Assembly (NCBI GenBank): GCA_018398805.1 | Contig: JAGFBZ010000708.1 | Span: 682,001 to 746,000, forward strand | Length of the DNA stretch: 64,000 nucleotides | Direction of reading: 5' to 3' | From: Hirundichthys speculiger | Taxonomy: Eukaryota; Chordata; Actinopteri; Beloniformes; Exocoetidae | In this document: one piece after another, positions 11,514-23,401 of the stretch | Position numbering within the stretch: the stretch's first letter is position 1 | Layout: every line of letters starts with the position of its first letter | Notes under the pieces: model-generated | Told to the model about the DNA's origin: nothing | Database searches by the model: none | What the model saw: the letters and a program-made list of their open reading frames with translations, nothing else | Position numbers and translations under genes: made by a program

Positions 11514-12132
11514 TGTTGTCCGCAAATTGCGGGTTTAGGAACCTCTGCTAAACGCTAATGCAATCTTCCGCTCCCTAAAGCCGCTACCTGTTTTGCTGAC
11601 TCCCTTACTCACTTTGTAGGTGCGGCAATGGCCGTGTCTTTTGCCCTTACCACAAACTCGGTATCTTGCGATCGTGGGTTGCGAGAAGCGGGTGGTTACA
11701 AGAGCACGTCCGAATGGCATCAATGTGCGTCCACCTGGTCACATGTGGACGTGCACAAACGGCTCTACCTCTTGAATTAACTCTTGTATAAAAAGCGTGA
11801 TTTGGCCTCATTTGAACCCCTGAGAAAATAGCAGAGATCGTCTTAAACGGCTTGCGCACCAGTTAAACCATAGACGAACCAGAGCGTGTTTACTGGGAGC
11901 GCAGCAACTATGTGGGACTTTCAGGTAGCTGATAGGAATTGTCTGTGTAAAAATATTTATAAGTATATATCAGTGCAGAGGAGGCAGAGGAGCATAATGT
12001 AGCTGTTAGTGCAGGTGGGATAGCTGGTTTAGAAAGGTGGAAGATTGCGTTCTTGCGGAGGAACACCCCCGCCCGCTACCCGCTATCCCAAAATAGTGGC
12101 TTTAGCAGATCTAGTGGAAGATCGGGCCCATA
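11514..12132 (-). mobile_element. Family E fragment, inverted
   Basis: It matches the 30837-31562 copy of family E in inverted orientation. The true terminus is at the right (GATCGGGCCC, 12123-12132), and the opposite tip with its GATCG end is missing. The CpG-containing text and the 'tagcgggtagcgg' style subterminal words are shared. Confidence 0.7.
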
Positions 12133-12392
12133 ATTCCAAAAATACAAAACTGTTCTTGTGTTTCACATGACTTTTCTTTACTCTTTGAATGACTTGTTGT
12201 ACTTCATTTGTTGCAGACTTTGAATTCTTTATGACTGTTTTGGAAGGAGTGTATATGTGGACTGGTCCTGAGTAGTTTATTTTACATGAGAGAAGAGCAC
12301 AAACAGTTCTGTAGTCTAACGACATCCTATTCTCTGTAACAATCTTTTTTTGTCTTCGTGCGCTGTCACTTATCAGATGTCACAAACTAACC

Positions 12393-13193
12393 TCGTGACA
12401 TCTACCACCTACAGTACCTGTAGTAGCTACTGCTGTGGCAGTTATCGTGACATCTACCACCTACAGTACCTGTAGTAGCTGCTGCTGTGGCAGTTATCGT
12501 GACATCTTCCACCTACAGTAGCTGTAGTAGTAGTAGCTGCTGCTGTGGCAGTTATCGTGACATCTACCACCTACAGTACCTGTAGTAGTAGCTAGCTGCT
12601 GCTGTGTGGCAGTTATCGTGACATCTACCACCTACAGTACCTGTAGTAGCTGCTGCTGTGGCAGTTATCGTGACATCTACCACCTACAGTACCTGTAGTA
12701 GCTGCTGCTGTGGCAGTTATCGTGACATCTACCACCTACAGTACCTGTAGTAGCTGCTGCTGTGGCAGTTAGTTATCGTGACATCTACCACCTACAGCCC
12801 TGTGTAGTAGCTACTGCTGTGGCAGTTATCGTGACATCTACCACCTACAGTACCTGTAGTAGCTGCTGCTGTGGCAGTTATCGTGACATCTACCACCTAC
12901 AGCACCTGTAGTAGCTGCTGCTGTGGCAGTTATCGTGACATCTACCACCTACAGCACCTGTAGTAGCTACTGCTGTGGCAGTTATCGTGACATCTACCAC
13001 CTACAGTACCTGTAGTAGCTGCTGCTGTGGCAGTTATCGTGACATCTACGACCTACAGTACCTGTAGTAGCTGCTGCTGTGGCAGTTATCGTGACATCTA
13101 CCACCTACAGTACCTGTAGTAGCTGCTGCTGTGGCAGTTATGGTGACATCTTCCACCTACAGTAGCTGTAGTAGCTGCTGCTGTGGCAGTTAT
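12393..13193. repeat. Minisatellite, 52-bp unit, about 15 copies
   Basis: The unit begins ATCGTGACATCTACCACCTA and ends GCTGCTGCTGTGGCAGTT. Most units are 52 bases, with a few 3-8 bp insertions such as extra GTA or AGT triplets. Each unit contains CTACAG-TAC-CTGTAG and CTGC-TGTG-GCAG, two short hairpin-forming inverted repeats. Flanking CTGTCA/TATC words at 12364 and 13392 (inverted) hint that the array may sit inside a transposon. Confidence 0.95.
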
Positions 13194-13295
13194 CGCGAGG
13201 CAAGTGACAGACCTCAGATTGGGAATGTTTTTTTGTTTGTTTTGTTGTTTTTTTTCTCCACCCGATGCGGTATTATTATTTTTTTAACAACGCAG

Positions 13296-13405
13296 GTTAA
13301 AATACGGGAGATTTACAGGGAAAATACTAATACGGGAGGATACTAATACGGGAAAGAAGAGTAAAATACGGGACTTTCCTGGCCAAAACGGGATACTTGA
13401 CAGGT
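13296..13405. repeat. Clustered TACGGGA words, possible transposon end
   Basis: Four TACGGGA words occur within about 75 bases, followed by 'aaaacgggatacttgacagg'. Repeated subterminal words next to a terminal inverted word are typical of DNA transposon ends. The matching left end would be the CTGTCACTTATC at 12364-12375. Confidence 0.4.
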
Positions 13406-13519
13406 ATGTGCTGGTACTGGGAACTGAATTGGCATTATTTGCAGTTCATTGATGACTCTCAGTCATCCAGATCATGGTAACTCTCAAAGGCTTGAATCAA
13501 AGTAACTAGACTCGTTAAT

Positions 13520-13722
13520 TTAGGAGCAGTGATGATGAGGATGGAACTGCCAGGCAGGACGCCTAGAGGAAGACCAAAGAGGAGATTTATGGATGCAGTG
13601 AAAGAGGACATGAAGTTATTTGCTGTGAGAGAGGAGGATGTAAAGGACAGGGTTACATGGAGGCGGATGATTCGCTGTGGCGACTCCTGAAGGGAAAAGC
13701 CAAAAGGAAAAGAAGAAGATAC
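13520..13722 (+). pseudogene. LINE C-terminal fragment
   Basis: The plus strand reads MMRMELPGRTPRGRPKRRFM, then DAVKEDMKLFAVREEDVKDR, then VTWRRMIRCGDS and a stop. This is the tail of a common fish endonuclease-RT retroelement protein, basic GRPKRR followed by a WRxMIRCGD end. The segment at 36400-36660 holds an upstream part of what looks like the same family. It is 5'-truncated, as expected for target-primed integration. Confidence 0.7.
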
Positions 13723-13844
13723 ATCCCACTATCTGCTGGTGCCAAAAGCTGCATGTGATGTCATCGGTTCAGCTGTTGCTAAGCTACAGACACAACCCCC
13801 CAGTACATTTGTGATGATATGGAGATTTCAACCACGCCTGTCTC

Positions 13845-14340
13845 TCTGTGTTAAAATTTTGTAAATGTGGCAATGTCAACTGCTCAAAGTTGACAAATAA
13901 AACGTTGGATTTGCTCTCTGTAAATGTCAGAGATGCATACTGCTTCCTCACTCGCCAACCCTGGATCACCTGTGACCTGACAGAGATCCTCAACAAGAAA
14001 AAAAGAGCCTTCAGGAAGGGAGACGGTGAGTTATTATGGTCAGTACAAGAAGAACTTAGATTCGAGACAACAAGGAGGTTTACAGGAAAAAGCTGGAGAA
14101 CAAGCTCCAGCAGATCAGTGTACGAGATGTGTGGTCAGGGATGAAGAAGATCACAGCCTTCAAGCAGAAGGAGGATCAGATCTGATGGAAATCTGGACAT
14201 AGAAAATGAAAATAGGTTCCAGTTCAGAGACCAGCTCAGCATCCTCCTGTCCTGCCCCCAGTCAAACAGACCTCCCACCCTCCCTGGACCCACAGCTTCC
14301 CTGTCACATCTCAGCTGATCTTCCACCTCAGTCATGGATG
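13845..14340 (+). pseudogene. LINE fragment upstream of the RT core
   Basis: The frame reads KLTNKTLDLLSVNVRDAYCF, then PWITCDLTEILNKKKRAFRK and VQEELRF. It resembles the linker between endonuclease and reverse transcriptase in CR1/L2-type LINEs (NRTLDLLYANVKDAY; KPWITxDLxxLLNxKKRAFRxGD). Frameshifts follow after about 14050. No catalytic RT motif is present. Confidence 0.65.
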
Positions 14341-14487
14341 CTGCTGCTGCTCCATTGTTGTCTCCAAGGAGATGCTGTGAATTTAATTCCTTGGAACCAC
14401 TTGGATTTGATTGGAACATGCTGTGACTGGTTTATAATTAATGGCAGGGCAACAGACCCACCTCGGGCTGAGACTAACCAGTACTTA

Positions 14488-15875
14488 AGGGCCCTATGAA
14501 ATCCGTTTTATTTTTCCTCAAATTCCGTTTTAATTTTTCTCATTTTCTGTTTTTCGGTATTTAATTTTTGAGAATTTCCACTTTTAGTATTTTATGCAAA
14601 TTTAACCCCAAGACACTATAGAAAGTTTATGCCATTATAACTGTAAACTATAATGTTTTCACACTTTTAAACATATTGTGTCCAACAAAACATTCGTTTT
14701 TTTGACAAACAAAAAAAAAATTCAATAGTTCTTTTATGTAATAAATAACTAAGAAAAAAAAATAATAAATAGGTAAAATCCATTTAAAGTGCAGAAAAAA
14801 AAAAAAACCTAATCATTTTAGCTTGTAACCTGACATTTTTCAGGTGTGTCATGACAAACTGTCTGATAACAGCAAAAACTATATTTACTATAGTTTAAGT
14901 AGATACTATGAAATCCAAAGCACTGAACACTGGCTGTGTGTACATGTTTTTTTTTTCTTTAGGTGTTCCATCTATTACAGACGTCACCGTTTAAATACAT
15001 AATTGTCAGCCTCTTTGTGTTTAGCTCAGTGAGTGACTCTCTTTTTTACGTTTGTGCTTTTCACTCATTAAGTGATCCTTGTTCAAAGACCACGGGGCAG
15101 ACCAGGACACGCTGGAGAGATTAAGGGCCCGATCTTCCGTTGCATCTGCTAAAGCTGCTATTAAGGGATAGCGGGTAGCAGGGGGGGCGTTCCTCCGCAA
15201 AGAACGCAATCTTCCACCTTGCTAAACCCGCTATGCCACCTGCGCTACCTGCTACATTATCCATAGGAGTGGTTAGGGCGTTCCTCCTGTTTAACCAATC
15301 AGTGCGTCAGCAGCCATTGCCTTCAAGAGCAGGTTGTGCTACCCGTAAACTGCTATGGAGCGTCTTTTCATCCAGATCAGAGCAGCTCTCATGTGCAGCT
15401 CATCTGGGACGCTGCTGAGCTTCCTCCTCTTCCTTCCTCCTCCTCCTCTGCACTGATATATACATATAAATATTTTTACACAGACAATTCCTATCAGCTA
15501 CCTGAAAGTCCCAGATAGTTGATGTCCTCCCGGTAAACACGCTCTGGTCGTCTATGGTTTAACTGGTGAGCAAACCATTTAAGACGATCTCTGCTATTTT
15601 CTCAGGGGTTCAACTGAGGCCAAATCACGCTTTTATACAAGAGTTAATTCTAGAGGTAGAGCTGTTTGTGCACGTCCACATGTGACCAGGAGGACGCGCA
15701 TTGATGACATTTGTACGCGCTCTTGTACGCGCCGACATCCGGGTTGCGTTTGAAGAAAAGTTTGTGGGTTTACTCAAATTGCTGTTATGTTGCGCATTTA
15801 AAGTGAATTCAGTTTTTAATCTCCAATTCTGCGGTTCTGTCCGCAATTCCGTGATCGTGGATTCCATAGGGCCCT
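14488..15875. mobile_element. hAT-like element D, about 1.39 kb
   Basis: The ends are AGGGCCCTATGAAATCC and, read inward from the right, AGGGCCCTATGGAATCC: 16 of 17 positions match. The flanks AGTACTTA and CATACTGA agree at 5 of 8, consistent with an old 8-bp duplication. It lies within a LINE frame, and it contains a family E fragment at 15126-15748. No transposase frame is visible. Confidence 0.7.
15126..15748 (+). mobile_element. Family E fragment nested in element D
   Basis: It begins with the terminus GGGCCCGATCTTCCG and runs colinear with 30837 onward, ending at 'catccgggttgcg'. The last ~230 bases of the element, with the second terminus, are missing. Confidence 0.75.
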
Positions 15876-16112
15876 ACATACTGAAAGAGCATGTGGAAGA
15901 AGGAGGCGACACATAACACCAATACCCAGTGGATATTGGTGGATCAGCAAGGAGAACACAGCAGCCTCCCAGAACAAAAGCCAGTGGTCATCACAACACC
16001 AGACATCCAAGGAAGAGTGACAAAAACAAAGAGCTGGACAGCACCAGGGCCTGACATGATTAATGCCGGCTGGGTGAAGAATTTTGGTCTGTTCCTCCAG
16101 ACAGAACAAGTG

Positions 16113-16290
16113 GAACTGAGTCAGGTTTGCAGGTCTCCTCGCTCACACACGTCTTTCCAGATCTGCCCACAAATGTTCTAAAGGATTGAGTTCAGGGCTT
16201 TGTGATGACCGCTCCAAAACACTGACTTTGTTGTCCTTAAAGCTACTTTGTAACTAATTGAACAGTATACTTAGAATCATTGTCAGAGGG
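16113..16290 (-). pseudogene. Tc1/mariner transposase fragment
   Basis: The minus strand preserves, with frame changes, DNDSKYTVQLVTK (family: DNDPKHTSKLV), DNKVSVLERS and ALNPLEHLWADLERRV-like text. These are the second catalytic Asp region and the DLNPIENLW region of Tc1 transposases. It is short, truncated at both sides and broken. Confidence 0.7.
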
Positions 16291-16359
16291 GATTCCTCTG
16301 AGACTGCAAGGAAACCTGAGCTTCCCCTGCCATTAATATAATATTATATAAAAATAAAT

Positions 16360-16740
16360 TAGGGCTGGGCAAGTTAACACCTTATTATCGCGTTAACTCA
16401 TTAATTTATTAATGACATTTATTGTTCACATGCTTTTGTTTTGAAAAGTCTGTTACTGGCTGCTGCAGAACTGGAAGACAATAGTCAGGTAAACATGCGG
16501 AAAAGCTAAAACAGACATGGAAAGCGGTAAAAATCCGTGAACCTTACAGTTCAGGTAGCAACTCAGGTAGAAATATTAACAATTCTGTCTGGAAAAAAAA
16601 TTCTGGTCTGTAACAAAACTTTCGTGTCATTCCTCCATGTTCCATCAGATCTGCTCCATGTGTTCACTGTCCTGCTGTTCTCTAGCTGGTTACTGCAGTG
16701 CAGCTCCATCTAGTGGCACAGATGTGTAATGACTCTCATA
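16360..16740 (+). mobile_element. Family C fragment (left half)
   Basis: It starts TAGGGCTGGGCAAGTTAAC and follows the family C consensus to 'cacagatgtgtaatgac', where it stops. The right half, with its 'agttctcccagacggagg' block, is absent. Confidence 0.8.
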
Positions 16741-19196
16741 TAGTGTGTTGTGGGTTTAATTTCCAGTGTTGTATATGTTGTTGTGTCCCTTTTTTAGTCA
16801 TTGCTTTCTCTCTATCCAATAAAGGCCACTAGAAAATCTTTTTAAAGATGCTGATATGACATATAAAACATAACCTGCTACTTACTGCTGACCAGATGGT
16901 GAATAATTTACTCTGTTGGGTTCATAAATGTGTAAATCTGATTCTGATGGAGTCAGTGCCTCACCAGCCATGAATCTCAGCACGTCACTGGTTATGAGGC
17001 ATTATTTATGTTTACATATCAGAACATTTTCATTTCAAACAGAAAAAAGATGTTTTAAATAAATGTATGGTTTATAAAGCTAGTTAAATTGTTCTTAATT
17101 GATAAGTGAAAATGAACTTAGTACAACTGTTTATTAAGCTACTTTTTCATTTTGGACTTCTTTATACTCTTTAAAATCTTTGAGTACTTTTGCAGTATCA
17201 ACAAGAGGCCGGTAGGGTGTCCTCTCTTTTGGGATTTTTGGGTCACCCTTAGCATAATATTAAAACTATAAAATGTGTCAAGTAGGCTAATTCTGACACA
17301 GAGTAGGCCTAAAAGACTAAAATGTATTGAGATTTAGGAAAACCAAATCGGTTTTATTCTTCTTGTCTGTAGCCTCGGCATCAAATAATATGTTTATCCA
17401 AAGCGTGTTAATATTTTGGAGGTATAAGTACAGATTTAACGGCTGTCATTCCAAGTAATGCTTATAAACAAATGTTAATCAAGCATATGTGATATAGATA
17501 TAGATTTTTTTTTTCTGTTTGAAATGCAAGTATATAAGTAACTGTAAAATATAAGTATAAAAGACATTGTTTATGTTCATTTTTGTTTTGGAGATGCAAC
17601 TGATGTTTAGTCGTTCTTTAATGTTAGTGTTCTTGAGTAAACAAACATAAATAGTTTGTATGTGTGGGTGTTATTATGACAATGACAATATATCACTGGG
17701 GGGGGGTGTTCAGGGCCATTTTTTTAGTCCCAGTCCGTCCCTGTCAAATGCTGTCAGTAAAGAAGTTTCCAAAGCCATGACGTCATCATCTGGGCTTTCC
17801 AAAATAATTTAAAGGCATAGTAATCTTAGTTGATGTATCTACAACCCTTGAGTGTTTTTTTTTCTTGAAAATACTCACAGAAGAATGACGAGCCTTAAGC
17901 CAATGCATTCCTCCTTTATTCATTCTCTGCATGTCATGCCATTACAACACAGCCATGATAGTCTTTGCTAATAAACTGCTTAGTCTGGGCACAAAATAAC
18001 TACATTACAGTATAATTGATAAGTAATAGCTCTTTACACCAACATGTTTTATTTCAAATCAAAAGAATCCACAAAACGGTGAGAATAAGAACTGAAAGTG
18101 TTCAGAACGAAGACCAGTGGTAGAAAAAGAAGACGTAAAGCTAGAAAACAGAAACATGATGGGAGAGGTATTCAGGCACTTAGAAATACTCTCTGGTCCT
18201 TGGCTGCTGTGCTTCATTACACTCTACATGCATTTTACACTTTACAAACTATCCTTATCTTGTCATGAGTAAGTATGAGGTTGCTTCTACACAACAAGGC
18301 TATGGGTACATTCAAGAAGAACTAATTAAAGGGTTTTCAAGTATTTCACAAAACATTAAAGTACTTATTTACAGTTGATCCTTGTTTCCTTTCCTGACAT
18401 CTTCTCATTGGATCTCCCTCGGAGCACATTTTATCAGCATTATTATACAGTTAAAAGAACTAAAGGGAACACTCAAAATGTGAAAAATGTTTTATGAGCA
18501 GCATGAGACTGTTTATTTTCCTGTATCTTTAAAGATCAACCCTGTCTATTCACCGGACTCTCATTGGCTTTATTTTATCTGATCTTGTTAAAGTCTGCTC
18601 CTGCAGCTGCAGCGAGAAATGTCAACATTGATTTTTTTTTTTTTTTTTTTTGTTCAGCCACCTATAGAAATGTTACTGTACACTCTGAGATTCAAGCGAA
18701 ATTATGCATGCAATGGTAGCATGACTTGATTAAGTTTATCTTTAAGACTGAGGTGATCTGAGATTAGATGAGGAGGAGTATTGAGCAAACGATGAAATAA
18801 AAGCAAGCCATATTAACTACCAGTACCAGCAGTGACACCAGCAGACTGGAGGAGAAACGACACCAACAAGAAGGGTCCAGAGAAACCGACATTTAGTCTT
18901 GTGCTTTTTTTTTTTTTTTTTTTTTTTTGACTCAGTACAGACAAAGAAAAAAAAATCACTCTAACAGACAACATCTAGTTAAAAGACGTACACTTCACGA
19001 ATCAACGAAGCAAATTTAGAGCAAAGCCGCATCTTATATGTGAACTTTTCCAAATGGTTTATATTATATCAAGGCCTTCTCAGACAACGATGAACGTAAC
19101 TATCTGGTGTGTCATTAGGCAAGGGGGAAAAAAAACTCCATCCATAGATTAAGACTATGGGAAATGGTAAAAAAATCCTCTGGAAAAGACACATAA
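16741..19196. other. Unassigned non-coding sequence
   Basis: It contains several homopolymer runs (T or A runs near 18630 and 18910, G run near 17700) but no domain-bearing frame. The minus strand at about 17905 carries AATAAA near the edge of a stretch that looks unique, so an untranslated region of a minus-strand transcript is possible. I cannot support it further. Confidence 0.4.
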
Positions 19197-19639
19197 TTAC
19201 CTCTACCAAGGAGGTTATGTTTTTGCCGGCGTTTATCTGTGTGTCCATCTGTTTGTGTTCAAGATAACCCAAAAAGTTATGGATGGATTTTGATGGAATT
19301 TTCAGGAGTTGTCAGAAATGTGAAAAGGAAGAACTGATTTCATTTTGGCTGTGATCTGGAAGAAATCCTGGATTCTGGATCACTTTCAAATTTTCGATAA
19401 CATTGCGGTCAATGGGGCCAAAAATTTTGTTTCACAATATCTCTGTTAATTATTGCCCAAAACTCATGAAATTTGACTCAGGGATTGACAATGGAAACCT
19501 CTATCAAATTTCAAAGGCTGATCCAGATCTGATCCAGATCTGATCCAGAACGTGGATTTTATCACAATCTGTAAATCGCTATATGGGGTAATTGTTGCGC
19601 TTGGTGGAGGTCTGCGCTCTCAGAGTGCTTTTCTAGTTC
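19197..19639 (+). mobile_element. Family B copy 2, uninterrupted
   Basis: The most complete copy here, 443 bases, from TTACCTCTACCAAGG to GCTTTTCTAGTTC. It carries a local duplication of the 'gatctgatccagatctg' type at about 19520-19545. It serves as the empty-site reference for copies 1 and 3. Confidence 0.8.
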
Positions 19640-20844
19640 GGATTTCATTCAAATTTTTGTCAAACTCCTTTTCCAAAGATCAAGAGATGATCATTCTAAT
19701 TGTGGGCTTATTGTCTAAAAGCTGTTTTACATATGCCATCTCTTATCCTTTCACCTTCTTCATCTGTTGCAGTCCGTTTACAAGAATTTACTGCAGTTGG
19801 GCTTGTTAGAATCAACCTGTGAATACATTCAATACGATTCTCTGCAACTAACCAATTAATGCTTATATGTTATTTTACTTTTGAACAACTAGAACTGACT
19901 AACGTGATGTGGACGACATTCTGGAGAAAGCAATTTCTACAATCGCTAAGAAATATTTGGCATGTTGGAAGAAAATGTCTAAATTACTTTTCTTACTGAC
20001 TCACAAGGACACTCACAAAGAGCAAGATCATACGAGCAAAGAAGTGGTTTGAAAATATTGTCCCTGATGAAAATCAAAGGTGCAAAAACAGTAATTCTGA
20101 ACAATGACAAGCAAAAGTGTAAGTGTTCAGACATAAAAAGAAGGGGTGTGCAGCCCTGCTTAAATGTGGGGATGCAGGTTCACAGTCTCTTCAGGAAGAC
20201 TTTCGTAGTGATATTCACACCAACCTCACACCAATCAGAATGTGAGGTAGGTGTGAAGGCGGGCTTCTCAGTTTTGTGAAATAACAACAGATATAGTGGC
20301 ATTTAACTACACCCTGCAGCATTCAAAGCTCCTAAAAGCTGAATTTCTATCAATTAAATATGATTATTTGGCCACTGTCAATCACATCTTACTAAAACAT
20401 ATCAATTGAATTGTTTCCGTCCAAACTGAAACAAGTGTTACGAAGCAGTTTGAAGAAGACATGCAGATATATGTTGCTGTGCATCAGTCCTGAACTGAGG
20501 CCAGGTTTCAGAGGCTTCGATGAAAGTTACACAAGACTACCAGCATCATTCGGGATGTCAGCCCATACTGATATATAGACAAAGGTCCTGAAGCAAAGTG
20601 GAGCTTCAAAATCGTACAGTTCTGCTGTGAAGGATGAAAAGACCTTCGATCAGTTGAAGACTACACAACTTTAGTTATAATTACAAAACAGAACAGCGAC
20701 ATCATGACATTGTCTATTGATAACAAACTGACAGTTGCTACATACAGCAACACAAAAACAAATATGTTGTAAAATTAGTTGCATTCCTTGATTTGTGGTT
20801 TCTGATTGATTTAGGATTTAAACGGGTTTATGGGCATGTCCATA
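19640..20844. other. No recognisable feature
   Basis: AT-rich sequence with no domain-bearing open frame and no resolved terminal repeats. It may include decayed transposon text, which I could not assign. Confidence 0.4.
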
Positions 20845-21065
20845 CTCCAAAGCAGTGGTCCCCAACCCCCTGGCCGCGGACCGGTACAGGGCCACGGACC
20901 ACTTGGTACCGGTCCGTGCAAGAAAAAATTATTTTTTTAATTTTTATTTATTATCTGAGTCTGAACGAGCTTTTATTGTGAAAAATCTTTTATTTTGAAA
21001 AATAACCGTATTCTCTCAGTTACATCTTGGTCACTTGCGCGCCAAAATTTAACCCAGCTAGCAAA

Positions 21066-21173
21066 ATGAGAAAGAAGCAGACGTCTTTGGAAAGTTTCCT
21101 TGTGAAGGAGAAAATGGACAGTGAAGAGAAAGAAGAACAGCCAACGACGTCCGAGAAAAAGAAAGCTTTTAAC
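21066..21173 (+). pseudogene. hAT transposase N-terminus, cut by family C
   Basis: The frame MRKKQTSLESFLVKEKMDSE continues for 36 codons before family C interrupts it. A basic start followed by QxSLESFL is typical of ZBED5-like hAT transposases. The rest of the transposase is missing from this copy. Confidence 0.55.
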
Positions 21174-22257
21174 TAGGGCTGGGCATGTTAACGCATTATC
21201 ACGTCAACGCATTAATTTATCAACCCCGATATTTATTTTATCGCGTGTTAACGCATTTTGCTCACATGCTTTTGTTTTGAAAAGTCTGTTACTGGCTGCT
21301 GAGGAACCGGAAATCAGTAAACATAAGGAAAAGCTAAAACAGACATGGAGAACGATAAAAATCCGTGAACTTTACAGTTCAGGTAGCAACTCAGGTAGCA
21401 ATATTAACAATTCTGTCTAAAAAAAATTCCAGACTGCAACAAAACTTTCTCGTCATTCCTCCATGTTCCATCAGATCTGCTCCATGTGTTCACTGTCCTG
21501 CTGTTCTCTAGCTGGTTACTGCAGTGCGGCTCCATCTAGTGGCACAGATGTGTAATGACAACAGAAAGTTCAGTCCTCGATTATAAAACAAATTCCGTTT
21601 TTTCGTTTCGTATTTTTTGATCCAACTCTAAAATTGAAAAATAAAAGTCTTTGTGTTAGACTAAAAAATGAAAAATGTTATAAAATGTCACTTTTTAATT
21701 TTTTTTTTTTTTTGATTGACAATTGAAAATGGAAAGAAGTTCCATTTTACTGAACTTTTACATGGACGTTTTCATTTTAAAGTTCTCCCAGACGGAGGAT
21801 TCAACAGAAACAGGGTTATTTGTAACAACTGACAAGTTGAACTCCCCAATAAAAGTTTCTGCTGTTTCCTCAGAAATTACCTGTTCTAATGTTCTGATTG
21901 TGCTGAGACACAATCATTTTGTTGGATTTTGTTTGTAGACTTTTTTGTTATATTTCATAAAAACAGGATGACATTAATGTCCTGGCAGTGGCAATAAGCT
22001 TAATTTTATTTTACATTTTTTAAAATGAGATTTACACTAAATATGTGTTACTGACAAGTGTTGATGTTAAAAGTGTTTGAACAACAAATGTTATGGCACT
22101 TTAGTTCATATGGCAGCAAAACATTTAGATAAAAGTGCATTTTACACTACTTTTGAATTCATTATTTGATTTCGTGTATATGATGCGATTAATCGTGATT
22201 AATCAGGGAAATAATGTAATTAATAGCGATTAAAATTTTAATAGTTTCCCAGCCCTA
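21174..22257 (+). mobile_element. Family C copy, near full length (hAT-like)
   Basis: The ends TAGGGCTGGGCA and (inverted) TAGGGCTGGGAA form the inverted repeat, with GTTAACGC and ATTAATCG-type words just inside. Flanks CTTTTAAC and CTCATAAC agree at 6 of 8. It has no transposase. It is inserted in the transposase start of the larger hAT. Confidence 0.8.
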
Positions 22258-22344
22258 CTCATAACAGACAATACCAGGAGTCCTACTGAAATATGGATTT
22301 ATCACGACAGGTGGTTCCCACGTACCAACCTCTGCGTGAGTTTT

Positions 22345-23401
22345 TTACCTCCACCAAGGAGGTTATGTTTTTGCCGGCGTTTATCTGTCTTTCTGTTTGT
22401 TTGTTTGTTTGTCTGTGTTCAAGATAACTCAAAAAGTTATGGATGGATTTTGGTGAAATTTTCAAGAGTTGTCAGAAATGTGAAAATTCTGGAAGATTCT
22501 GGATCACTTTCAAATTTTCGATAATTGTTGCGCTTGGTGGAGGTCAGAGACGCCGCAACGGGGTAGGCATACTAGGCAATTGCCTAGGGCCCCAAGCTGG
22601 AAGGGGCCCCAGGACAGTGCTGACATTGGTCCTTTTGTCAATGAGAAAATGATTGAACTTTAGACACTGTAATGACAATATGTTGGAAACCCCCCACATA
22701 GGGCTCCCACTAGCTGTCACTGCCTGTGTTAAGGAACCCCTGAGACACGGCCAATGTCGATAGATATCAATGACACAACCTGAAACCTCCATTAACACTG
22801 CAGCGACATGTTTGGAACCCCCCCTAATAGGGCCCCGATTGCCCGCGGCCGGCTTTCTTCAGTACTTCAAACTCAAAATGAAACAAGCGTATCTATTAGC
22901 ATACGCTAAAAGAAAAAAAAAGCAAGAAAATGAAGAAAAAAGAAAACAGGAAAGTGCTAAATTCAAACGTGTATAATCTGACATTATTAATTAAAAGTTA
23001 TGATGCCACTTTGTCCCAGTCTGTAGTCTCACAAAGCACAACTGCACATGACATGTTTACTGCACTTTAGCCTAGCTTATTTAAACAGTAATTAACAGTA
23101 AGCTAACCAGTAACTAATTTGTATTTGGAAAAGGCGATATCATATGTCTTCTTGAATTTTCTGTATGTCATGTGATATTTTTTGCTTGATTGTGTTTTTG
23201 TCAAACTTTGCACGTTTCAGTTGTGTTTGTTATGTTATATTGTATTTTAAGGTTTGTGCACTTGTTATTTAAAATAAAAGATTTCTGGATTGAATGATCT
23301 TCTTGGTGTTTTTGGGCCGGTAGTGCCCCCATGCTCATTCTTGCCTAGGGCCCCCAAGGTGACTAGAAATGCCCCTAGTGGAGGTCTGCGCTTTTCTAGT
23401 T
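22345..23401 (+). mobile_element. Family B copy 3, shortened and split
   Basis: It starts TTACCTCCACCAAGG and ends GCTTTTCTAGTT, but the middle ~240 bases of the family are deleted. It is interrupted by the 833-bp hAT at 22545-23377. Confidence 0.75.
22545..23377. mobile_element. hAT element, 833 bp, exact 8-bp duplication
   Basis: Identical 8-mers GTGGAGGT flank it at 22537-22544 and 23378-23385. The ends CAGAGACG and (inverted) TAGGGGCA fit a diverged CAGGGGCG hAT terminus. Subterminal CCTAGGGCCCC words occur at both sides in opposite orientation. A lysine-rich frame near 22880-22975 (MKQAYLLAYAKRKKKQEN) could be a transposase start. Confidence 0.75.

Larger units (their letters stand above)
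14430..16112 (+). pseudogene. LINE RT fragment split by hAT element D
   Basis: The left piece (14430-14487) reads DPPRAETNQYL. The right piece (15885-16112) reads MWKKEATHNTNTQW, DQQGEHSSLPEQKPVVITTP and KSWTAPGPDMINAGWVKNFG. APGPDMI is the RT domain block 1 of the R2-like/NeSL-like teleost LINE proteins I remember, and the two pieces are adjacent in those proteins. The intervening 1.4 kb is element D. The copy is truncated on both sides. Confidence 0.65.

Noticed and set aside
12393..13193. CRISPR array or microRNA cluster
   Set aside because: Tandem units without spacers. The hairpins have 4-6 bp stems, too short for microRNA precursors.
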